In this document: positions 51,416 through 61,400 of the stretch, in pieces
Layout: each line of letters opens with the position of its first letter
Position numbering within the stretch: the first letter of the stretch is position 1
Made by a program: the position numbers and the translations under genes
NCBI GenBank assembly: GCA_964023205.1
Contig: OZ026837.1
Location: forward strand, 7,978,088-8,042,087
Length of the DNA stretch: 64,000 nt
Direction of reading: 5' to 3'
Source: Lutraria lutraria
Taxonomy: Eukaryota > Mollusca > Bivalvia > Venerida > Mactridae
Notes under the pieces: generated by a model
The model's database searches: none
What the model was told of the DNA's origin: nothing
What the model saw: only the letters and a program-made list of their open reading frames with translations

Positions 51416-54400
51416 TCCAAAGTAACCAGAGCATAGCAAATTCAACCTTGCTACTGACTTCTGTCCATGCCAACTACTTGTAAATAAAGTTGCATTCATG
51501 TACCAACAGCGCTTAAGGAGAAAATAAACAATAAGATTTGTCGTAAAATCTTGACGCCAGGATATTCTAGAAATGTAATAACACCAAAAGTAACCATACC
51601 ATACCAAATCTGCTTTCACCACAGATTTCCATTGATGTATATTACTTGTCTGTAATGGTCCCATGTCTGTACTATCTACAATTAAAGAGTAAATGAAAGA
51701 TAAAATTTGTTGTAAAGCACCCGGGCAAGTAAATTTTCTCTCAAACTGCCATTTCTAAAATGTTAATAACTTCCAAGGTAAACGAAGCATGGCCACGCCT
51801 TTTGTGTCCCTGATTTTCAGGCATGTCCATTACTAGCATGTGCAGTTTCAATGCTAAAGACTAAATAATGGTAGAGATATTGCAAATCAAAGATGTTCAG
51901 CAACTCACTGAGATTTTCCTCGGACATGGTCATTTCTAGAATTTCAATAAAGTCAAAAGTAAGCAGAGCATAGCAAATTCAACCTTGCTACTGACTTCTG
52001 TCCATGCGAACTACTTGTAAATAAAGTTGCATTCATGTACCAACAGCGCTTAAGGAGAAAATAAAAAATTAGATTTGTCGTAAAATCTTGACGCCAGGAT
52101 ATTCTAGAAATGTAATAACACCAAAAGTAACCATACTATACCAAATCTGCATTCACCACAGATTTCCATTGATGTATATTACTTGTCTGTAATGGTCCCA
52201 TGTCTGTACTATCTACAATTAAAGAGTAAATGAAAGATAAAAATTTGTTGTAAAGCACCCGCGCAAGTAAATTTTCTCTCAAACTGCCATTTCTAAAATG
52301 TTAATAACTTCCAAGGTAAACGAAGCATGGCCACGCCTTTTGTGTCCCTGATTTTCAGGCATGTCCATTACTAGCATATGCAGTTTCAATGCTAAAGACT
52401 AAATAATGGTAGAGATATTGCAAATCAAAGATGTTCAGCAACTCACTGAGATTTTCCTCGGACATGGTCATTTCTAGAATTTCAATAAAGTCAAAAGTAA
52501 GCAGAGCATAGCAAATTCAACCTTGCTACTGACTTCTGTCCATGCCAACTACTTGTAAATAAAGTTGCATTCATGTACCAACAGCGCTTAAGGAGAAAAT
52601 AAAAAATTAGATTTGTCGTAAAATCTTGACGCCAGGATATTCTAGAAATGTAATAACACCAAAAGTAACCATACCATACCAAATCTGCTTTCACCACAGA
52701 TTTCCATTGATGTATATTACTTGTCTGTAATGGTCCCATGTCTGTACTATCTACAATTAAAGAGTAAATGAAATATAAAAATTTGTTGTAAAGCACCCGC
52801 GCAAGTAAATTTTCTCTCAAACTGCCATTTCTAAAATGTTAATAACTTCCAAGGTAAACAAAGCATGGCCACGCCTTTTGTGTCCCTGATTTTCAGGCAT
52901 GTCCATTACTAGCATGTGCAGTTTCAATGCTAAAGACTAAATAATGGTAGAGATATTGCAAATCAAAGATGTTCAGCAACTCACTGAGATTTTCCTCGGA
53001 CATGGTCATTTCTAGAATTTCAATAAAGTCAAAAGTAAGCAGAGCATAGCAAATTCAACCTTGCTACTGACTTCTGTCCATGCCAACTACTTGTAAATAA
53101 AGTTGCATTCATGTACCAACAGCGCTTAAGGAGAAAATAAAAAATTAGATTTGTCGTAAAATCTTGACGCCAGGATATTCTAGAAATGTAATAACACCAA
53201 AAGTAACCATACCATACCAAATCTGCTTTCACCACAGATTTCCATTGATGTATATTACTTGTCTGTAATGGTCCCATGTCTGTACTATCTACAATTAAAG
53301 AGTAAATGAAAGATAAAAATTTGTCGTAAAGCCCCTGCGCAAGTAAATTTTCTCTCAAACTGCCATTTCTAAAATGTTAATAACTTCCAAGGTAAACGAA
53401 GCATGGCCACGCCTTTTGTGTCCCTGATTTTCAGGGATGTCCATTACTAGCATGTGCAGTTTCAATGCTGAAGACCAAATAATGGTAGAGATATTGCAAA
53501 TCAAAGATGTTCAGCAACTCTCTGAGATTTTCCTCGGACATGGTCATTTCTAGAATTTCAATAAAGTCAAAAGTAAGCAGAGCATAGCAAATTCAACCTT
53601 GCTACTGACTTCTGTCTATGCCAACTACTTGTAAATAAAGTTGCATTCATGTACCAACAGCGCTTAAGGAGAAAATAAGAAATTAGATTTGTTGTAAAAT
53701 CTTGACGCCAGGATATTCTCGAAATGTAATAACACCAAAAGTAACCATACCATACCAAATCTGCATTCAGCACATATTTCCATTGATGTATATTACTTGT
53801 CTGTAATGGTCCCATGTCTGTACTATCTACAATTAAAGAGTAAATGAAAGATAAAAATTTGTCGTAAAGCCCCCGCGCAAGTAAATTTTCTCTCAAACTG
53901 CCATTTCTAAAATGTTAATAACTTCCAAGGTAAACGAAGCATGGCCACGCCTTTTAGGGCCCAGATTTTCAGGGATGTCCATTGCTATCATGTGCAGTTT
54001 AAATGCTGAAGACTAAATAATGGTAGAGATATTGCAAATCAAAGATGTTCAGCAACTCACTGAGATTTTCCTCGGACATGGTCATTTCTAGAATTTCAAT
54101 AAAGTCAAAAGTAAGCAGAGCATAGCAAATTCAACCTTGCTACTGACTTCTGTCCATGCGAACTACTTGTAAATAAAGTTGCATTCATGTACCAACAGCG
54201 CTTAAGGAGAAAATAAAAAATTAGATTTGTCGTAAAATCTTGACGCCAGGATATTCTAGAAATGTAATAACACCAAAAGTAACCATACCATACCAAATCT
54301 GCTTTCACCACAGATTTCCATTGATGTATATTACTTGTCTGTAATGGTCCCATGTCTGTACTATCTACAATTAAAGAGTAAATGAAATATAAAAATTTGT

Positions 54401-54642
54401 TGTAAAGCACCCGCGCAAGTAAATTTTCTCTCAAACTGCCATTTCTAAAATGTTAATAACTTCCAAGGTAAACGAAGCATGGCCACGCCTTTTGTGTCCC
54501 TGATTTTCAGGGATGTCCATTGCTATCATGTGCAGTTTAAATGCTGAAGACTAAATAATGGTAGAGATATTGCAAATCAAAGATGTTCAGCAACTCACTG
54601 AGATTTTCCTCGGACATGGTCATTTCTAGAATTTCAATAAAG

Positions 54643-55180
54643 TCAAAAGTAAGCAGAGCATAGCAAATTCAACCTTGCTACTGACTTCTGTCCATGCCAA
54701 CTACTTGTAAATAAAGTTGCATTCATGTACCAACAGCGCTTAAGGAGAAAATAAAAAATTAGATTTGTCGTAAAATCTTGACGCCAGGATATTCTCGAAA
54801 TGTAATAACACCAAAAGTAACCATACCATACCAAATCTGCATTCAGCACAGATTTCCATTGATGTATATTACTTGTCTGTAATGGTCCCATGTCTATACT
54901 ATCTACAATTAAAGAGTAAATGAAAGATAAAAATTTGTTGTAAAGCACCCGCGCAAGTAAATTTTCTCTCAAACTGCCATTTCTAAAATGTTAATAACTA
55001 CCAAGGTAAACGAAGCATGGCCACGCCTTTTGTGTCCCTGATTTTCAGGCATGTCCATTACTAGCATGTGCAGTTTCAATGCTAAAGACTAAATAATGGT
55101 AGAGATATTGCAAATCAAAGATGTTCAGCAACTCACTGAGATTTTCCTCGGACATGGTCATTTCTGGAATTTCAATAAAG
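54643..55180. repeat. Hybrid monomer 102
   Basis: The head carries CATGCC, AATAAAAAATTA and GTCGTAAAATC (diagnostic C at 54,769). From TTCTCG (diagnostic C at 54,796) it is P type: CATTCAGCAC, CATGTCTATAC and TACCAAG. The switch lies in 54,770-54,795. This is the same part of subrepeat C as in monomer 22, but in the opposite direction. Confidence 0.72.
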
Positions 55181-56256
55181 TCCAAAGTAACCAGAGCATA
55201 GCAAATTCAACCTTGCTACTGACTTCTGTCCATGCCAACTACTTGTAAAAAAAGTTGCATTCATGTACCAACAGCGCTTAAGGAGAAAATAAACAATTAG
55301 ATTTGTCGTAAAATCTTGACGCCAGGATATTCTAGAAATGTAATAACACCAAAAGTAACCAGACCATACCAAATCTGCTTTCACCACAGATTTCCATTGA
55401 TGTATATTACTTGTCTGTAATGGTCCCATGTCTGTACTATCTACAATTAAAGAGTAAATGAAAGATAAAAATTTGTCGTAAAGCCCCCGCGCAAGTAAAT
55501 TTTCTCTCAAACTGCCATTTCTAAAATGTTAATAACTTCCAAGGTAAACGAAGCATGGCCACGCCTTTTGTGTCCCTGATTTTCAGGGATGTCCATTACT
55601 AGCATGTGCAGTTTCAATGCTGAAGACCAAATAATGGTAGCGATATTGCAAATCAAAGATGTTCAGCAACTCTCTGAGATTTTCCTCGGACATGGTCATT
55701 TCTAGAATTTCAATAAAGTCAAAAGTAAGCAGAGCATAGCAAATTCAACCTTGCTACTGACTTCTGTCCATGCCAACTACTTGTAAATAAAGTTGCATTC
55801 ATGTACCAACAGCGCTTAAGGAGAAAATAAAAAATTAGATTTGTCGTAAAATCTTGACGCCAGGATATTCTAGAAATGTAATAACACCAAAAGTAACCAT
55901 ACTATACCAAATCTGCATTCACCACAGATTTCCATTGATGTATATTACTTGTCTGTAATGGTCCCATGTCTGTACTATCTACAATTAAAGAGTAAATGAA
56001 AGATAAAAATTTGTCGTAAAGCTCCCGCACAAGTAAATTTTCTCTCAAACTACCATTTCTAAAATGTTAATAACTTCCAAGGTAAACAAAGCATGGCCAC
56101 GCCTTTTGTGTCCCTGATTTTAAGGCATGTCCATTACTATCATGTGCAGTTTAAATGCTGAAGACTAAATAATGGTAGAGATATTGCAAATCAAAGATGT
56201 TCAGCAACTCTCTGAGATTTTCCTCGGACATGGTCATTTCTGGAATTTCAATAAAG
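55181..56256. repeat. Two-monomer tandem duplication, unit 1 (1,076 bp)
   Basis: Monomers anchored at 55181 and 55719. Shared with unit 2 are GGTAGCGATATT (near 55,636) and CTCAAACTACCATTTCT (near 56,044). The first monomer also has a GTAAAAAAAGTTG run and private CCAGACCATACC near 55,359. Confidence 0.75.
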
Positions 56257-57332
56257 TCCAAAGTAACCAGAGCATAGCAAATTCAACCTTGCTACTGACT
56301 TCTGTCCATGCCAACTACTTGTAAATAAAGTTGCATTCATGTACCAACAGCGCTTAAGGAGAAAATAAACAATAAGATTTGTCGTAAAATCTTGACGCCA
56401 GGATATTCTAGAAATGTAATAACACCAAAAGTAACCATACCATACCAAATCTGCTTTCACCACAGATTTCCATTGATGTATATTACTTGTCTGTAATGGT
56501 CCCATGTCTGTACTATCTACAATTAAAGAGTAAATGAAAGATAAAAATTTGTCGTAAAGCCCCCGCGCAAGTAAATTTTCTCTCAAACTGCCATTTCTAA
56601 AATGTTAATAACTTCCAAGGTAAACGAAGCATGGCCACGCCTTTTGTGTCCCTGATTTTCAGGGATGTCCAATACTAGCATGTGCAGTTTCAATGCTGAA
56701 GACCAAATATTGGTAGCGATATTGCAAATCAAAGATGTTCAGCAACTCTCTGAGATTTTCCTCGGACATGGTCATTTCTAGAATTTCAATAAAGTCAAAA
56801 GTAAGCAGAGCATAGCAAATTCAACCTTGCTACTGACTTCTGTCCATGCCAACTACTTGTAAATAAAGTTGCATTCATGTACCAACAGCGCTTAAGGAGA
56901 AAATAAAAAATTAGATTTGTCGTAAAATCTTGACGCCAGGATATTCTAGAAATGTAATAACACCAAAAGTAACCATACTATACCAAATCTGCATTCACCA
57001 CAGATTTCCATTGATGTATATTACTTGTCTGTAATGGTCCCATGTCTGTACTATCTACAATTAAAGAGTAAATGAAAGATAAAAATTTGTCGTAAAGCTC
57101 CCGCACAAGTAAATTTTCTCTCAAACTACCATTTCTAAAATGTTAATAACTTCCAAGGTAAACAAAGCATGGCCACGCCTTTTAGGGCCCAGATTTTCAG
57201 GGATGTCCATTGCTATCATGTGCAGTTTAAATGCTGAAGACTAAATAATAGTAGAGATATTGCAAATCAAAGATGTTCAGCAACTCTCTGAGATTTTCCT
57301 CGGACATGGTCATATCTGGAATTTCAATAAAG
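56257..57332. repeat. Two-monomer tandem duplication, unit 2 (1,076 bp)
   Basis: Monomers anchored at 56257 and 56795. It carries the same GGTAGCGATATT (near 56,710) and AAACTACCATTTCT (near 57,122) as unit 1, with private GTCCAATACTAGC and CAAATATTGGTAG near 56,670-56,713. The tail switches to AGGGCCC with AATAATAGTAG and TCATATCTGG, as in the tail of monomer 68. Confidence 0.75.
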
Positions 57333-58408
57333 TCCAAAGTAACCAGAGCATAGCAAATTCAACCTTGCTACTGACTTCTGTCCATGCCAACTACTTGTAA
57401 ATAAAGTTGCATTCATGTACCAACAGCGCTTAAGGAGAAAATAAAAAATTAGATTTGTCGTAAAATCTTGACGCCAGGATATTCTAGAAATGTAATAACA
57501 CCAAAAGTAACCATACCATACCAAATCTGCTTTCACCACAGATTTCCATTGATGTATATTACTTGTCTGTAATGGTCCCATGTCTGTACTATCTACAATT
57601 AAAGAGTAAATGAAATATAAAAATTTGTTGTAAAGCACCCGCGCAAGTAAATTTTCTCTCAAACTGCCATTTCTAAAATGGTAATAACTTCCAAGGTAAA
57701 CGAAGCATGGCCACGCCTTTTGTGTCCCTGATTTTCAGGGATGTCCATTGCTATCATGTGCAGTTTAAATGCTGAAGACTAAATAATGGTAGAGATATTG
57801 CAAATCAAAGATGTTCAGCAACTCACTGAGATTTTCCTCGGACATGGTCATTTCTAGAATTTCAATAAAGTCAAAAGTAAGCAGAGCATAGCAAATTCAA
57901 CCTTGCTACTGACTTCTGTCCATGCGAACTACTTGTAAATAAAGTTGCATTCATGTACCAACAGCGCTTAAGGAGAAAATAAAAAATTAGATTTGTCGTA
58001 AAATCTTGACGCCAGGATATTCTAGAAATGTAATAACACCAAAAGTAACCATACTATACCAAATCTGCATTCACCACAGATTTCCATTGATGTATATTAC
58101 TTGTCTGTAATGGTCCCATGTCTGTACTATCTACAATTAAAGAGTAAATGAAAGATAAAAATTTGTCGTAAAGCACCCGCACAAGTAAATTTTCTCTCAA
58201 ACTGCCATTTCTAAAATGTTAATAACTTCCAAGGTAAACAAAGCATGGCCACGCCTTTTGTGTCCCTGATTTTCAGGCATGTCCATTACTAGCATGTGCA
58301 GTTTCAATGCTAAAGACTAAATAATGGTAGAGATATTGCAAATCAAAGATGTTCAGCAACTCTCTGAGATTTTCCTCGGACATGGTCATTTCTGGAATTT
58401 CAATAAAG

Positions 58409-61400
58409 TCCAAAGTAACCAGAGCATAGCAAATTCAACCTTGCTACTGACTTCTGTCCATGCCAACTACTTGTAAATAAAGTTGCATTCATGTACCAAC
58501 AGCGCTTAAGGAGAAAATAAACAATTAGATTTGTCGTAAAATCTTGACGCCAGGATATTCTAGAAATGTAATAACACCAAAAGTAACCATACCATACCAA
58601 ATCTGCTTTCACCATAGATTTCCATTGATGTATATTACTTGTCTGTAATGGTCCCATGTCTGTACTATCTACAATTAAAGAGTAAATGAAAGATAAAAAT
58701 TTGTTGTAAAGCACCCGCACAAGTAAATTTTCTCTCAAACTGCCATTTCTAAAATGTTAATAACTTCCAAGGTAAACGAAGCATGGCCACGCCTTTTAGG
58801 GCCCAGATTTTCAGGGATGTCCATTGCTATTATGTGCAGTTTAAATGCTGAAGACCAAATAATGGTAGAGATATTGCAAATCAAAGATGTTCAGCAACTC
58901 ACTGAGATTTTCCTCGGACATGGTCATTTCTAGAATTTCAATAAAGTCAAAAGTAAGCAGAGCATAGCAAATTCAACCTTGCTACTGACTTCTGTCCATG
59001 CGAACTACTTGTAAATAAAGTTGCATTCATGTACCAACAGCGCTTAAGGAGAAAATAAAAAATTAGATTTGTCGTAAAATCTTGACGCCAGGATATTCTA
59101 GAAATATTATAACACCAAAAGTAACCATACTATACCAAATCTGCATTCACCACAGATTTCCATTGATGTATATTACTTGTCTGTAATGGTCCCATGCCTG
59201 TACTATCTACAATTAAAGAGTAAATGAAAGATAAAAATTTGTCGTAAAGCACCCGCACAAGTAAATTTTCTCTCAAACTGCCATTTCTAAAATGTTAATA
59301 ACTTCCAAGGTAAACAAAGCATGGCCACGCCTTTTGTGTCCCTGATTTTAAGGCATGTCCATTACTATCATGTGCAGTTTAAATGCTGAAGAATAAATAA
59401 TGGTAGAGATATTGCAAATCAAAGATGTTCAGCAACTCTCTGAGATTTTCCTCGGACATGGTCATTTCTGGAATTTCAATAAAGTCCAAAGTAACCAGAG
59501 CATAGCAAATTCAACCTTGCTACTGACTTCTGTCCATGCCAACTACTTGTAAATAAAGTTGCATTCATGTACCAACAGCGCTTAAGGAGAAAATAAAAAA
59601 TTAGATTTGTCGTAAAATCTTGACGCCAGGATATTCTAGAAATGTAATAACACCAAAAGTAACCATACCATACCAAATCTGCTTCCACCACAGATTTCCA
59701 TTGATGTATATTACTTGTCTGTAATGGTCCCATGTCTGTACTATCTACAATTAAAGAGTAAATGAAAGATAAAAATTTGTCGTAAAGCACCCGCACAAGT
59801 AAATTTTCTCTCAAACTGCCATTTCTAAAATGTTAATAACTTCCAAGGTAAACGAAGCATGGCCACGCCTTTTGTGTCCCTGATTTTCAGGCATGTCCAT
59901 TACTAGCATGTGCAGTTTCAATGCTAAAGACTAAATAATGGTAGAGATATTGCAAATCAAAGATGTTCAGCAACTCACTGAGATTTTCCTCGGACATGGT
60001 CATTTCTAGAATTTCAATAAAGTCAAAAGTAAGCAGAGCATAGCAAATTCAACCTTGCTACTGACTTCTGTCCATGCCAACTACTTGTAAATAAAGTTGC
60101 ATTCATGTACCAACAGCGCTTAAGGAGAAAATAAAAAATTAGATTTGTCGTAAAATCTTGACGCCAGGATATTCTAGAAATGTAATAACACCAAAAGTAA
60201 CCATACCATACCAAATCTGCTTTCACCACAGATTTCCATTGATGTATATTACTTGTCTGTAATGATCCCATGTCTGTACTATCTACAATTAAAGAGTAAA
60301 TGAAATATAAAAATTTGTTGTAAAGCACCCGCGCAAGTAAATTTTCTCTCAAACTGCCATTTCTAAAATGTTAATAACTTCCAAGGTAACAAGGCATGGC
60401 CACGCCTTTTGTGTCCCTGATTTTCAGGGATGTCCATTGCTATCATGTGCAGTTTAAATGCTGAAGACTAAATAATGGTAGAGATATTGCAAATCAAAGA
60501 TGTTCAGCAACTCACTGAGATTTTCCTCGGACATGGTCATTTCTAGAATTTCAATAAAGTCAAAAGTAAGCAGAGCATAGCAAATTCAACCTTGCTACTG
60601 ACTTCTGTCCATGCCAACTACTTGTAAATAAAGTTGCATTCATGTACCAACAGCGCTTAAGGAGAAAATAAAAAATTAGATTTGTCGTAAAATCTTGACG
60701 CCAGGATATTCTAGAAATGTAAAAACACCAAAAGTAACCATACTATACCAAATCTGCATTCACCACAGATTTCCATTGATGTATATAACTTGTTTGTAAT
60801 GGTCCCATGTCTGTACTATCTACAATTAAAGAGTAAATGAAAGATAAAAATTTGTCGTAAAGCACCCGCACAAGTAAATTTTCTCTCAAACTGCCATTTC
60901 TAAAATGCTAATAACTTCCAAGGTAAACGAAGCATGGCCACGCCTTTTAGGGCCCAGATTTTCAGGGATGTCCATTGCTATCATGTGCAGTTTAAATGCT
61001 GAAGACTAAATAATGGTAGAGATATTGCAAATCAAAGATGTTCAGCAACTCACTGAGATTTTCCTCGGACATGGTCATTTCTAGAATTTCAATAAAGTCA
61101 AAAGTAAGCAGAGCATAGCAAATTCAACCTTGCTACTGACTTCTGTCCATGCGAACTACTTGTAAATAAAGTTGCATTCATGTACCAACAGCGCTTAAGG
61201 AGAAAATAAAAAATTAGATTTGTCGTAAAATCTTGACGCCAGGATATTCTAGAAATGTAATAACACCAAAAGTAACCATACTATACCAAATCTGCATTCA
61301 CCACAGATTTCCATTGATGTATATTACTTGTCTGTAATGGTCCCATGTCTGTACTATCTACAATTAAAGAGTAAATGAAAGATAAAAATTTGTCGTAAAG

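Larger units (their letters stand above)
51416..58408. repeat. Rearranged interlude between 12-monomer units
   Basis: Thirteen monomers, anchors 51416 to 57871, break the 12-monomer order. Monomers 96-98 resemble 90, 91 and 93 with one monomer lost. Monomers 99-102 revert to classes typical of the left half (CCCCTGCGC tail, P-type head with CATTCAGCACATATT). Monomers 103-106 are two copies of a dimer. Monomers 107-108 match 69 and 71 with monomer 70 missing. Monomer 96 has a private one-base deletion in the A run at 51,702-51,705 and a private CCCGGG at about 51,719-51,724. Confidence 0.7.

Noticed and set aside
51407..51664. Shorter 85-codon minus-strand frame with an ATG start
   Set aside because: It is the same chance frame, shortened by the private one-base loss at 51,702-51,705. 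The ATG is an internal codon present in most monomers.
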